Below are positions 36,288 to 45,996 of a DNA stretch of 64,000 bases, piece by piece (positions within the stretch are counted from its first letter, which is position 1; each line of letters opens with the position of its first letter). The translations under genes and the position numbers were made by a program. The notes under the pieces are model-generated. The model had not been told where the DNA came from. It did no database searches and worked only from the letters and a program-made list of their open reading frames with translations. This DNA comes from Desulfomarina profundi (lineage in GTDB: Bacteria > Desulfobacterota > Desulfobulbia > Desulfobulbales > Desulfocapsaceae), in the NCBI RefSeq assembly GCF_019703855.1, contig NZ_AP024086.1, positions 1,508,501-1,572,500 on the forward strand, in the 5' to 3' direction.

Positions 36288-36605
36288 ATGATTGATTTGG
36301 TGAAAAAAGCGATGCTCACAGGTATTGGAGTTGCGTCACTCACGAAGGATAAAATAGAGGATATCGCAAAAGACTTTGCCCAGAAAGGTAAATTATCCGA
36401 ACAGGAAGGGGAAAAACTCGTTCGAGAAATGGTCAGTAAGACCGAGGAGTCAAAAGAAGAACTGAAAAAACAGATCAATACCATGGTAGAGAAGGCTCTT
36501 GCCAAAACTGAGTTTGTCAGGACCGCAGACATTGAGGAACTGCATGGAGAAATCGCCTCTCTCCGTAAGGAAATTGAGGCATTACGCAATGGGAAAACAA
36601 CCTGA
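36288..36605 (+). CDS. Phasin-like small coiled-coil protein
   Basis: A 105-residue helical protein (MIDLVKKAMLTGIGVASLTKDKIEDI...) with charged heptads through residue 100, resembling the phasin superfamily/PhaF-type small proteins often found in deltaproteobacteria. GGAG at 36277-36280 supports the ATG at 36288; an upstream start at 36276 overlaps that site. There are no signal peptide or cysteines. Without a polyhydroxyalkanoate synthase nearby the granule role is uncertain. Confidence 0.7.
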   Translation: MIDLVKKAMLTGIGVASLTKDKIEDIAKDFAQKGKLSEQEGEKLVREMVSKTEESKEELKKQINTMVEKALAKTEFVRTADIEELHGEIASLRKEIEALRNGKTT

Positions 36606-36610
36606 GATTC

Positions 36611-38224
36611 TTATTTTGCCGGCGAAACCTTTTCCTTGATCTGCTGGATAAAAACTGTCATTTCTTCCAATTTGAAAAGATAAAGTATTACACCATATAC
36701 AGCAGCGGAAACACCAATCAGGACCATTACTGCCAGAAACTGGACAATTCGATTGGTGTGTAGAACTGTTTCAAGTACAGACTGCCCGGCAAGCAGAACA
36801 GCAAGAAGACCTGCTGCAGCGCAAAGTATTTTGAGCAGGGCACGGGCAAGATATTTCAACCTGAAACCCTGCATTTTTATATGCAGAGTGGTGAAAAGAA
36901 AAATAAAATTAAGAATCATGGTGCACGATGTGGACATGGCGATTGCCAGATGTTGATATGTATCTATGGTTAAGGTGATGAAGACAATATTGGTGCCGAT
37001 GGCCAGAAAACTGGCTACAACAGGGTATTTTGTCTTGTCCAGGGCATAAAACGCGGGCACCAGTACTTTGTTTGCGGAGTATGCGAATAATCCGACAGCA
37101 TAAAAAGCAAGAGTTCGTGCTGTTGCCACCGTATCGGCTTCTGTAAAGGCACCATGTTCAAAAATCAGCCTGATAATGGGTTCAGCCAGAATTATCAGAC
37201 CGAAAGTTGCCGGGACTGTCAATGCCAGAACCATTGTGAGTGATGATACCATGGTTTCTTTCATTTCCATTATGTCTTTTCGCGCTGCCTGTTTTGCCAA
37301 AACAGGCAGCATGGCAATGGACAGAGCGACCCCGAAAAGACCTATCGGCAGTTGAACGAGTCTGAAAGCATAGTTAAGCCAGGAAACAGACCCCTCAGCG
37401 CAGCTTGAGGCAAAATTGGTATTAATAAAAATATTAATCTGTGTCGCAGAAAGTCCGATGGTTGCGGGTACCATCAGTTTTAAAATTCGTTTGAGACCAG
37501 TGTCACTAAGGTTGAGGACAGGTTTATAGCGATATCCTGTTTTATACAGGGACGGGAGCTGAATGCCCAGCTGCAGGATTCCACCGATCAATGTTCCGCA
37601 GGCCATACCCATAATGGCAGGCTGGCCGTAACGGGGCAGGATAAAAGCCAGAGAAGTACCGCCAATGATGGACCCGAGGTTGAAAAAACTTGAAGCCAGT
37701 GCAGGAATAAAGAAGCGGCCCCTGGTATTGAGCATTCCCATGACGACTGCCGAAAGAGAAATCACAATGAGAAACGGTAGCATTACCACCGTTAATTTAC
37801 GGGTGAGTTCACTTTTTCCGGCAATGAGATCAAAATCCGGTGCCAGCAGAGAGACAATCGATCCGGAAAAATAAATACCGAGGAGGGTTATAATACTGAG
37901 AAGAACAGCAATAAAAGTGAGGACAGTTGACGCAAGCTTCCATGTCTCTTCCCTGCTTTTATTCGTGTCATAATCAGAAAAAACAGTAACAAAAGCTGCT
38001 GACAGTGCTCCTTCACCAAAAAGATCCCTTAAAAGATTAGGGATTCTAAAGGCAACAACAAATGAATCGTAAGCAAACCCGGCACCAAAAAGAGAAGCGA
38101 ACACCTGTTCCCGAACAAGTCCCAGCAGCCTGCTGCACATTACGGCAACAGAAACCACTGCTGCTGATCCTGAAATAGATCTTTTATTTCTGTTTCTATC
38201 TTTTTTCTTTTTCTGAGCGATCAA
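36611..38224 (-). CDS. murJ: Lipid II flippase MurJ (MviN)
   Basis: A 537-residue integral membrane protein of the MOP superfamily, with about 14 hydrophobic helices. The N-terminal VVSVAVMCSRLLGLVREQVFASLFG is the MurJ signature; FRIPNLLRDLFGEGALSAAFVTVF follows. It flips lipid II across the inner membrane for peptidoglycan synthesis. The N terminus before the first helix is very basic (KKKKDRNRNKR). The only upstream start is a TTG at 38224 without a clear ribosome site; ATG codons further in would delete part of helix 1. Confidence 0.92.
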   Translation of the reverse strand: MIAQKKKKDRNRNKRSISGSAAVVSVAVMCSRLLGLVREQVFASLFGAGFAYDSFVVAFRIPNLLRDLFGEGALSAAFVTVFSDYDTNKSREETWKLASTVLTFIAVLLSIITLLGIYFSGSIVSLLAPDFDLIAGKSELTRKLTVVMLPFLIVISLSAVVMGMLNTRGRFFIPALASSFFNLGSIIGGTSLAFILPRYGQPAIMGMACGTLIGGILQLGIQLPSLYKTGYRYKPVLNLSDTGLKRILKLMVPATIGLSATQINIFINTNFASSCAEGSVSWLNYAFRLVQLPIGLFGVALSIAMLPVLAKQAARKDIMEMKETMVSSLTMVLALTVPATFGLIILAEPIIRLIFEHGAFTEADTVATARTLAFYAVGLFAYSANKVLVPAFYALDKTKYPVVASFLAIGTNIVFITLTIDTYQHLAIAMSTSCTMILNFIFLFTTLHIKMQGFRLKYLARALLKILCAAAGLLAVLLAGQSVLETVLHTNRIVQFLAVMVLIGVSAAVYGVILYLFKLEEMTVFIQQIKEKVSPAK

Positions 38225-38269
38225 ATGAAAACAATCCGGAATTAATTAATGATATTGATTCTGTTTACA

Positions 38270-38468
38270 CCTAAATCCTGCACTTCGAAATTTTTTCCTT
38301 TTCTGTTTGAAATGTTATGAAAGATATTTATTTTTTTCTTCATTTTCCTGTCCTTCAGGATTGGTATTTTTCCAGAATCTATTGCGTTATCAATGGTTTG
38401 AAGTATGTTTACACGTCTGTGCTCTCGATACCTTATATCTTCAGTAAGATTGACAATTGCAGGATTTA
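38270..38468. repeat. Family C inverted-repeat element, copy 2
   Basis: Ends CCTAAATCCTGCACTTCG (from 38270) and GACAATTGCAGGATTTA (to 38468) enclose about 165 bp of AT-rich sequence. Related ends occur at 47095-47157 and 25230-25382. An 86-codon minus-strand frame (38242-38502) crosses the element and is probably not a gene. Confidence 0.7.
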
Positions 38469-38953
38469 AACTCAGCCAGGCAGGTACTGTTAAAATCCAC
38501 ATAAATCAGGATGACTTTGAGCCAGAAGCCGCCTGAACTGTTGAAAGGTGCAGGTTAGTATCTATTGAACAGTACCGAGTAATAGCAGCTTCAGGAATAA
38601 AAAATGCACCTGGTGGCTTCCGGGTAAAAAGTGTTTTTGGTGGACAAAGATACATTGATTACAGTAAATTTGCCAGAAATTCATCTTTCCGTTATCTTTT
38701 CCATTGTCTTTGGATAATTAATTTTTTCAAATTGATCACCTCGAGCATTCTTGCTTGACTTTGTAATTTGAAATTGCATATATGATGACTGGTTAATTTT
38801 TTGGAAAGAATCCCGGTTCTGTAACTTCCCGGTAATGTTCTGCCTCAGGTAGCCAACATTATAGTTTCAGAATTCAGGTATAGAAGGGCTTGTGGAGTGC
38901 AAAATTTTTTTTGAAAACAGCATTGAAAAATCGTCGATTTTGAGGAGATACGA
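38469..38953 (+). promoter_or_regulatory. Intergenic leader and likely promoter of fusA2
   Basis: No gene seen. TTGACT at 38755-38760 and TATATG at 38779-38784 (18-base spacing) form a plausible sigma-70 promoter about 170 bases before the EF-G paralogue, leaving a long untranslated leader. GAGGAG just before 38954 is its ribosome-binding site. Confidence 0.5.
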
Positions 38954-41011
38954 ATGCAGGATACAAATATGATTAGAAACATAGCAATATTTGGTCATGG
39001 AAATTGCGGAAAAACTTCACTAGCGGAGGCCATGCTTTTTACTGCCGGGAAAATTAACAGATTGGGTAAGGTGGATGACGGCAGTTCCGTAATGGATTAC
39101 GAAGATGAAGAGATAAATAGAAATATTTCCATCAGCTCCAGTTTTAATAATTATACCTGGAAAAAGCACACGATCTATCTCACAGATACTCCCGGAGATG
39201 ATAATTTTCTCAATGAGGCCCTGTTTTCTTCTTATGTGTGTGACGGAGCTCTTTTTACTATCGGCGCAGTCCTTGGAGTAAAAGGACAGACGGTCAAATT
39301 TGCCAATATTGTCAAGGCTAATAATATTCCTACAATTATTGCCGTCAATAAAATGGACAGGGAGCGTGCGGATTTTTCAAAAACCCTTGAAGAAATGAAA
39401 AGTTCTCTTCCTTTCACTCCAGTCGTTCTCCAGTTGCCCATTGGGGCCGAAGATGATTTCAGGGGGTTTGTGGATATACTTGAAGAGAAAGCCTATCTTT
39501 TTGATGGGGACAAGGGAGGTGTCACACCCACTGATATTCCATCGGATTTAGCTGATGATGTGGCTGTATACAGGGAAAGCCTGATGGAAAACGTGGCGGA
39601 GACTGATGATGACTTGATTGAAAAATTTCTGGAAGAAGGGGAATTGGGCATTGACGATATGAAAACCGGACTTAAAAACGGTGTTCTGAGTGGTGATATT
39701 ACTCCTGTCTGTGTTTGCGCTGCCACGAAAAATTTTGGTACTGCTCCTCTGCTTGATGCGATTAATACCTTTATGCCGTCACCTACCGACGGAGAACCGC
39801 TTACTGCAGTTAAGCCTGAATCTGAGGAAACCGTAGAAATAAAACGATCTGTTGATGAACCGTTTACGGCCCTTGTTTTTAAGACCATGGCTGATCCCTA
39901 TGCCGGCAGGCTGACAATTTTCAGAGTTTTCAGTGGAATACTTGAAGGCGACAGTTTTTATAATGCCAGCAAAAAAGAATCGGAACGATTTGGCCAGTTG
40001 TATCTCCTTGAGGGCAAAGACCAGAAACCTGTTGACAGTGCCGGTCCCGGGATGATTGTGGCTGTTGCCAAGCTCAAGGAAACCGGAACAGGGGACACCC
40101 TCTGTGATGCAGCGAATCCAGTTCTTTTCAAGCGACCTGAACCTTTAAAGCCTGTAATTTCCTTTGCTGTAAGTGCTAAAAAAGGTGAGGAAGAAAAGGT
40201 GTTCTCATCAATCACCAAGATGCTTGATGAAGATTTGACTCTTAAGCTCACCAGACAGCAACAGACCAAGCAAGTCCTCCTCTCAGGTGTTGGACAGGTT
40301 CATCTTGACGTGGTCGGATCAAGAATCAAGAGAAAATTTGGAGTTGAGCTGGAACTCAATACACCAAAAATTCCATACATGGAAACGATCCGTTCCTCTG
40401 CCAGAGTCCAGGGAAAACACAAAAAACAGAGTGGCGGACGGGGACAGTATGGAGATTGCTGGATAGAAATATCTCCGTTGCCGGGAGGTGGCTATGAGTT
40501 TGAGGATAAAATTGTCGGCGGTGTCATTCCGCAGCAATACAGACCTGCCGTTGATAAAGGTATTCAGGAGGCTATGGAAAAAGGTGTTTTGGCCGGTTAT
40601 CCTGTAATTGATGTCAAAATCGTCCTTGTTGACGGATCTTTTCATAATGTTGATTCCTCGGAAATGGCGTTTAAAATTGCCGGTTCTCTTGCATTCAAAA
40701 AAGGCGCCCAGGAGGCCGGTCTTGTACTTCTCGAACCGTACATGAATATGGAAATACGGGTCGGAAAAGATAATGTCGGTGATGTTATGGGGGATCTGAA
40801 TTCAAGGCGCGGCAAGGTTATGGGAATGGATTCCGATGAAAATTCAGAAATCATTAATGCCCAGGTTCCGCAGGCTGAAATACTCTCTTACGCCACCGAT
40901 CTCACATCGATGACAGGCGGCCTTGGTACATTTACCATGGAATTTTCCCACTATGAAGAGGTTCCGGGGCAAATTGCAGAAAAAATTATAGCAGAGGCCA
41001 ATAAAGAATAA
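38954..41011 (+). CDS. Elongation factor G paralogue (FusA2/EF-G2 type)
   Basis: A 685-residue translational GTPase with all EF-G domains. The G motifs are IFGHGNCGKTSLAEA (P loop), TDTPGDDNF (G3, instead of the EF-G DTPGHVDF) and NKMDRERADF (G4); domains II-V continue to EFSHYEEVPGQ. The P loop GHGNCGKT differs from the usual GHVDAGKT of housekeeping EF-G. These features match the EF-G-like II group, whose role (possibly hydrolysis-independent or stress-related translocation) is not settled. It stands alone, not in the str operon (rpsL-rpsG-fusA-tuf), supporting a second, non-housekeeping copy. Confidence 0.9.
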   Translation: MQDTNMIRNIAIFGHGNCGKTSLAEAMLFTAGKINRLGKVDDGSSVMDYEDEEINRNISISSSFNNYTWKKHTIYLTDTPGDDNFLNEALFSSYVCDGALFTIGAVLGVKGQTVKFANIVKANNIPTIIAVNKMDRERADFSKTLEEMKSSLPFTPVVLQLPIGAEDDFRGFVDILEEKAYLFDGDKGGVTPTDIPSDLADDVAVYRESLMENVAETDDDLIEKFLEEGELGIDDMKTGLKNGVLSGDITPVCVCAATKNFGTAPLLDAINTFMPSPTDGEPLTAVKPESEETVEIKRSVDEPFTALVFKTMADPYAGRLTIFRVFSGILEGDSFYNASKKESERFGQLYLLEGKDQKPVDSAGPGMIVAVAKLKETGTGDTLCDAANPVLFKRPEPLKPVISFAVSAKKGEEEKVFSSITKMLDEDLTLKLTRQQQTKQVLLSGVGQVHLDVVGSRIKRKFGVELELNTPKIPYMETIRSSARVQGKHKKQSGGRGQYGDCWIEISPLPGGGYEFEDKIVGGVIPQQYRPAVDKGIQEAMEKGVLAGYPVIDVKIVLVDGSFHNVDSSEMAFKIAGSLAFKKGAQEAGLVLLEPYMNMEIRVGKDNVGDVMGDLNSRRGKVMGMDSDENSEIINAQVPQAEILSYATDLTSMTGGLGTFTMEFSHYEEVPGQIAEKIIAEANKE

Positions 41012-41046
41012 GGTCTCAATTCTGCGATTTGATCGCATTTTTTCTA

Positions 41047-41126
41047 AACATTGTGTTAATTTTGATATGGTTTTATACATTCACAAAGTCAGGCAGGTGT
41101 TTTTGTTATCAAATTAACACAATGTT
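41047..41126. repeat. Family A inverted-repeat element, copy 2
   Basis: An 80-bp element in the fusA2-mogA gap with ends AACATTGTGTTAATTTTGATA and TATCAAATTAACACAATGTT, inverted copies differing by one base. The interior ATATGGTTTTATACATTCAC is shared with the copy near 55.9 kb. Confidence 0.85.
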
Positions 41127-41185
41127 CCCAAAGGTCAGCACAGACACAATCTATCATTCAGGATTTATATCAAATATATTCGGTC

Positions 41186-41695
41186 ATGGATAATCAACAG
41201 GAACAATACAGTTGTGCTGTGCTCACCCTCAGCGACAAAGGTTCCCGGGGTGAACGTGAAGACACCAGTGGAGAATTTTTGAAGAAGACTCTTACCGAGG
41301 CCGGGTTTATTCTTCAATCCTATGAAATTATTCCTGACAGAAAAGAAATTATTATCCAGTCGTTAAAGGACCTGGTGGATAACAAAAGAATCACACTTAT
41401 TGTCACCACCGGTGGTACAGGTGTCTCACCTACGGATGTCACTCCTGAAGCAATGGAGGAGGTTGTGGAAAAAGAGGTACCTGGTATGGCAGAGGCAATG
41501 CGTGCCGCCAGTCTTTTGAAAACGAACAGAGCCATGCTTTCCAGGGGAAAAGTTGGCATTCGAGGAATGAGTCTTATAATCAATCTTCCGGGCAGCTTGA
41601 AAGCGGCCCGGGAAAATCTTGAAGTTGTCCTGCCGGTTATTCCTCATGCCCTTGAAAAGATTCTCGGAGGAACGAGTGATTGCGGGGCTGAGTGA
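41186..41695 (+). CDS. mog: Molybdopterin adenylyltransferase (MogA/MoaB family)
   Basis: A 169-residue protein that adenylates molybdopterin before metal insertion. Family motifs: AVLTLSDKGSRGEREDTSG at the N terminus, LIVTTGGTGVSPTDVTPEA, and SRGKVGIRGMSLIINLPGS at the C terminus. With moaA at 56.2 kb it belongs to the cofactor pathway that would supply the Psr-like enzyme. It converges on purM, with 3 bases between the stops. Confidence 0.92.
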   Translation: MDNQQEQYSCAVLTLSDKGSRGEREDTSGEFLKKTLTEAGFILQSYEIIPDRKEIIIQSLKDLVDNKRITLIVTTGGTGVSPTDVTPEAMEEVVEKEVPGMAEAMRAASLLKTNRAMLSRGKVGIRGMSLIINLPGSLKAARENLEVVLPVIPHALEKILGGTSDCGAE

Positions 41696-41698
41696 TTT

Positions 41699-42750
41699 TC
41701 AGACCAGCTCAACCTGAGCTGTTTCCTGTTCTCCCAGGGATATGATTTTGCCAATAACAACGGGTTCTTCTCCTACTGCTTCAAAATGGTGACAGATATC
41801 CGACACCATTTCTTCGTTGACAATTATCAGTAATCCTATACCCATGTTGAATGTGCGGTACATTTCTTCACGAGGAATATCACCCATTTTTTCAAGGAAT
41901 TGGAAAATTGGCTGAGGAGTCCAGGATCCTGTATCAATGACAGCTTTACATCCCTTTGGAAGAATACGGGGAATGTTGTCATAAAAGCCACCCCCTGTAT
42001 TGTGAACCATTCCATTCAGCTGATAATTTTTCAACACATTAAGAACAGGCTGAACATAAATCCTGGTTGGTTTGAGGAGTTCTTCACCGAGGGTGCAGGC
42101 AAGTTCCTCCCTGTAATCTTCCACAGAAAACCCATGGTCAGAAAAACAGATTTTCCTGACCAGAGAATAACCGTTTGAATGCAATCCACTTGATCTCAGG
42201 CCGATAATTACATTTCCACTGCTGATATCTGAACCGTCTATGATTTCATCACGTTCAACAATTCCTGTTACAAATCCTGCAAGATCGTAGTCTTTTTCCC
42301 TGTATAATCCGGGCATTTCGGCTGTTTCTCCACCTACCAGTGAACATTTTGACTGAATACATCCTTCAGCAATACCTTTGATTACTTCCTTTGCAATACC
42401 CAGGTCAAGCTTGCCCACTGCGAAATAATCAAGAAAACTGAGTGGAGTGGCCCCGCCAACAATGAGATCGTTGACGCACATTGCAACCAGATCAATACCA
42501 ATTGTATCATGTTTTCCACAGAGATGTGCAATGGCCAATTTTGTTCCAACTCCATCTGTGGAGGTGACGATAACCGGTTGTTTATATTTATTAGTGTCAA
42601 TGACCAGGTGGGATGCAAATCCTCCAATCCCCCAAGGACACCTCGTTGATGAGTGGATCCGACAAGATCTTTAATTTCTTCTATAAAGGCATTGCCTTTA
42701 TCAATGTCCACTCCGGCTTCGCTGTATTTTGATTGTTTATTTTCAGTCAT
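41699..42750 (-). pseudogene. purM: Phosphoribosylformylglycinamidine cyclo-ligase PurM, one frameshift
   Basis: PurM makes aminoimidazole ribotide from FGAM and ATP. The N terminus (MTENKQSKYSEAGVDIDKGNA to HQRGVLGGL) is in one frame from 42750; the rest (GGFASHLVIDTNKYKQPV, VTSTDGVGTKLAIAHLCG and onward, to 41699) is in another. The break is at a run of five C on the plus strand (42629-42633). One more G on the coding strand would give LGGIGGFASHL and a normal 350-residue PurM. Since purDE is intact and the reading is otherwise perfect, a sequencing error or slippage is more likely than decay. Confidence 0.9.
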
Positions 42751-43052
42751 AATAGAGTTGTTGTTCGTATTTAACCTTCTTCAATTGCACTGGAACCTAT
42801 AAGAATCTGCAAAGCGGACGGTGTTTTTCTGAATCTGTCAGATAAACTTTTTACCACTATTTTAAGTCGATACATAATACAAAATCCCCAAATCATCACA
42901 GATTCAGGTTCCAGCAGAAAGAGACTCTTTCTCAAGTAGCCATCATATTAACACATCCTGAAAAAAGCAATGGAATTGGGCAGCCCCCGGGTTGATTCAG
43001 GATAGTGAATTTACCCATTGCACGATGATGGCAATCTGGTAAATATGACAGC
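42751..43052. other. Intergenic region between purM and DUF2065 genes
   Basis: No gene. TGGAACCT (42791-42798) is inverted at 42906-42913 (AGGTTCCA), bracketing about 107 bases upstream of purM; it may be a chance inverted repeat or a regulator site. Confidence 0.3.
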
Positions 43053-43253
43053 ATGAAATTATTGATACTTCTTGTCGGACTCATACTCATTCTCGAAGGG
43101 TTTCCCTATGTTGCAGCCCCGGAGGCCATGAGGGACTGGCTGAAAAAACTCAGTGAAATGGACCCTGCGCATATGCGTGCAATAGGACTGATATCAATGA
43201 TTACAGGATTGATTATTTGCTATATCGTCCAGAAGACATCATTGTTTGTCTGA
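43053..43253 (+). CDS. DUF2065-family small membrane protein (YjeT-like)
   Basis: A 66-residue protein with two hydrophobic helices: LLILLVGLILILEGFPYVAAP and IGLISMITGLIICYIVQ, joined by a polar segment MRDWLKKLSEMDPAHMRA. The layout and the EGxPYxxxPE-like motif match DUF2065, a small inner-membrane family that in proteobacteria often neighbours HflKC or purA. Function unknown. Its 3' end overlaps the convergent methyltransferase gene by 15 bases. Confidence 0.82.
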   Translation: MKLLILLVGLILILEGFPYVAAPEAMRDWLKKLSEMDPAHMRAIGLISMITGLIICYIVQKTSLFV

Positions 43254-44459
43254 TTGTTCCTCAGTGTTGCGATTGAGAAAATACAATGTCCCGTTTACCC
43301 AGCTTTCACCTTCCTTTCTCAACGTTGTACTGATCCATTTGATCGGCTTCCAGCCGCTTTCTCTTGCAGTTTCCATTATATATTTCGGTGCATGAAGAAA
43401 CCTTCCGGTTTGTCCAAGATGATAACCCGGTTTGTCACTGTTCTCTATTGAAAAGCAGAAGAGGGTGCGTTCTGTGGAAACGGTTGAGATTGCTTTCATT
43501 ACTGGACCAAGATCTCCCATGTATGTCAGGACATCAGCTGCTATAATCAAATCAAAAACAGCATTCTCTTCCTGAAGATATCTTGTTATTTCACATACTT
43601 CAAGTCTATCATATATGTTTTTGCTTTGAGCCTTTTCCACCATTTTTTCTGATATGTCTATTCCTGTCAGTGTGTCACACAAGTCAGCGAAAACGGTACC
43701 GGCAAGCCCGGTTCCACAACCGAGATCAAGGCATTTTGAAAAATATTTCACTGGATAGTTGAGAGTTTTAAAAGCAGATTTAAGCTTGTCAGGCACACTG
43801 TACTGCAGGTCCTCAAGGAGGTGTTTTTCAAATGTATCTGAATATTCATTAAAAATTTCCTCTACATATTGATCTGGAATAGAAGAAGTCTTTCCTCCGG
43901 TAATTGCAAACAGCATATGTCTTGCTTGACTATTACTTGGATCAATTTTAAGAATCCGTTCGTAAAGTTGGGCAGCTTTCTCGTGGTTACCAAGACGATG
44001 ATAGACATAGGCCAGGTTTTTTAAAGCAGAAAAATGTGTGTCGTCAAGAGCCAGGGTCTTTTCATAAGACTCAGCCGCCTTGTTAAAATGACCTGTTTCC
44101 CGATAACAGTTCGCAAGATTGTAGTACGGTTCCGGATCTGAAATGAGTTTTCCGGCCAACTCGGAAAAACCAGCTATCGCATCTTCAAGCCGGCCGCATT
44201 TTTTCAAACAGAGAATATAATTGAAATGGAGATCCACATCATCAGGTACAAGTTTGAAAGCTTTTCCATACATTGCTGCCGCTTTTTCAAATGCATCCAT
44301 TTCAAAATAGAGCATCGCCATCCGGGTATAGAGGTAAGGGGATTGGGGGCAGAGATCATGAAGTTGACTCAACATTGCCTCAGCCCGGATAAAATCTGAC
44401 AACTGGTAATATTCACAGGCTTTTGCGAAAATATTTTCTATTTTTTTTGAATCCAGCAT
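43239..44459 (-). CDS. TPR-repeat SAM-dependent methyltransferase
   Basis: A 406-residue protein. Residues about 5-190 are five or six TPR units (PYLYTRMAMLYFEMDAFEKAAAMY, PYYNLANCYRETGHFNKAAESYE, LKNLAYVYHRLGNHEKAAQLYE). The rest is a class I methyltransferase with CLDLGCGTGLAGTVFADL as the SAM motif and ISEKMVEKAQSK after it, then DLIIAADVLTYMGDL. The TPR part probably recruits a protein partner. The substrate is unknown. Confidence 0.85.
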   Translation of the reverse strand: MLDSKKIENIFAKACEYYQLSDFIRAEAMLSQLHDLCPQSPYLYTRMAMLYFEMDAFEKAAAMYGKAFKLVPDDVDLHFNYILCLKKCGRLEDAIAGFSELAGKLISDPEPYYNLANCYRETGHFNKAAESYEKTLALDDTHFSALKNLAYVYHRLGNHEKAAQLYERILKIDPSNSQARHMLFAITGGKTSSIPDQYVEEIFNEYSDTFEKHLLEDLQYSVPDKLKSAFKTLNYPVKYFSKCLDLGCGTGLAGTVFADLCDTLTGIDISEKMVEKAQSKNIYDRLEVCEITRYLQEENAVFDLIIAADVLTYMGDLGPVMKAISTVSTERTLFCFSIENSDKPGYHLGQTGRFLHAPKYIMETARESGWKPIKWISTTLRKEGESWVNGTLYFLNRNTEEQSDKQ

Positions 44460-44591
44460 TTCCGGGAAAACTTATAAAAAAAGATAGACCTTGATGAGCA
44501 GACAAATGTAGAGTAAATGATTTGGGCAATATACTTGTCTGATCTGCGATGACAAGTAGTTTTTTCTAAACCCCACTCTTCGGTGTAACGT

Positions 44592-45974
44592 ATGGATAAG
44601 ATAGCAAAAAAAGAACTCGTTGGCAACGAAGGAATGGTAATTCTGGATATGGTGCGAAGATTGAATCGTCGCGGAGCGACCTCCAATCTGTCAAAACTTA
44701 TCTCCAAGACCCATCCCGCCGACATGGCATGGGTATTCAGGCACCTGACAAAGGATGAGCGGACAGCAGTATTTAATATTATAGGGGAAAGTGAATTTGT
44801 CGGTGAGTTTCTCAGCGAACTTGATGACGCATTTGTCATTGAGCTTGTAAAAGAACTTGACCCTCCCTCCATGGCTGAAATTTTATCAGACATGCCTTCT
44901 GATGATGCAGTTGACCTCCTGGAAATTCTTCCGGAAGATCTTGCTGATACAATTCGGGAGCATATGAAGAAGAAGGACAGGGAGGAAGTGGATGAACTGA
45001 TGCAGTATCATCCCGAGTCTGCCGGTGGTCTCATGTCCCCTGACTTCATGTATCTTGATGAAGAACTCACTGCCGGGGATGCCATTAATGTCATTCAGAA
45101 CCGCGGTGAAGACAAAGAAATGGTTTTCTATCTTTATATCACCCATGGGGACCGTAAACTCTCCGGTGTAATTTCTTTGCGAGAGTTGCTGCTCCATCCG
45201 GCTGAACAGAAGCTGAAAGAAATCATGAATCCCAATGTTATATCTGTCAGCACTGATACGGAAAGGGGAGAAGTAGCCCATGTAGTCTCTCAATATAATA
45301 TTCTTGCAGTGCCCGTTGTTGATTCAAATTACACCCTGGTTGGTATTGTTACGGTTGATGATATTATTGATGTTATCCGAGAAGAGGCAACTGAAGAATT
45401 TCTTCAGATGGCTGGTGCAGGTAAAGATAGAGAAATACTCCTGAAATCCACTAAAGAAAGCGCATTCATTCGGGCACCCTGGCTTTTTGCATCATGGATT
45501 GGCGGGATTGTAACCATGTTTGTCATTGGTTCATTTGAGCATGAGCTCGCCAAAGTAATTGCCCTTGCCTCCTTTATTCCCATTGTTACCGGAATGGGAG
45601 GCAATATTGCTGTTCAAAGTTCCACAATTGTGGTCAGGGGAATAGCCACAGGCAGAATCAACATGAATGAAGCCTATAAAGTCGTCTTTAAGGAAATCCG
45701 TGTAGGAATCATCCTTGGACTTGTTTACGGAACGGTTCTTGGAGTTGTTGCTTTTCTTGGTTTTGCCGAGCCCCCCCTTCTAGGTGTTGTTGTCGGGGGA
45801 GCTATTTTGAGCAGTATGGTGATGTCTGCCTTTGTCGGAACATCAATTCCTCTAATATTTAAACGCTTCGACATTGATGCTGCCATAGCGACCGGCCCTT
45901 TTGTCACCACATCCATTGATATTCTCAGCACCCTCCTTTATCTCTGGTTCGCAAAAATCTTTCTCAACCTGTAA
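44592..45974 (+). CDS. mgtE: Magnesium transporter MgtE
   Basis: A 460-residue Mg2+ channel. It has the cytosolic N domain (KLISKTHPADMAWVFRHLTKDERTAVF), a CBS pair (residues about 145-270: MNPNVISVSTDTERGEVAHVVSQYN, LVGIVTVDDIIDVI) that senses Mg2+, and five C-terminal membrane helices with FIPIVTGMGGNIAVQSSTIVVRG, the pore signature. The length matches the family norm of about 450. It precedes the protease gene by 22 bases; no M-box riboswitch is seen upstream. Confidence 0.94.
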   Translation: MDKIAKKELVGNEGMVILDMVRRLNRRGATSNLSKLISKTHPADMAWVFRHLTKDERTAVFNIIGESEFVGEFLSELDDAFVIELVKELDPPSMAEILSDMPSDDAVDLLEILPEDLADTIREHMKKKDREEVDELMQYHPESAGGLMSPDFMYLDEELTAGDAINVIQNRGEDKEMVFYLYITHGDRKLSGVISLRELLLHPAEQKLKEIMNPNVISVSTDTERGEVAHVVSQYNILAVPVVDSNYTLVGIVTVDDIIDVIREEATEEFLQMAGAGKDREILLKSTKESAFIRAPWLFASWIGGIVTMFVIGSFEHELAKVIALASFIPIVTGMGGNIAVQSSTIVVRGIATGRINMNEAYKVVFKEIRVGIILGLVYGTVLGVVAFLGFAEPPLLGVVVGGAILSSMVMSAFVGTSIPLIFKRFDIDAAIATGPFVTTSIDILSTLLYLWFAKIFLNL

Positions 45975-45996
45975 GTATTGAGTATGGACAGACAGT

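Noticed and set aside
38242-38502. 86-codon minus-strand frame
   Set aside because: It is mostly Family C repeat, has no ribosome site, and its C terminus is encoded by the repeat end.
42600-42660. Programmed frameshift or selenocysteine in purM
   Set aside because: The break is a one-base deletion in a G run, not a UGA; no slippery heptamer or stimulatory structure is evident.
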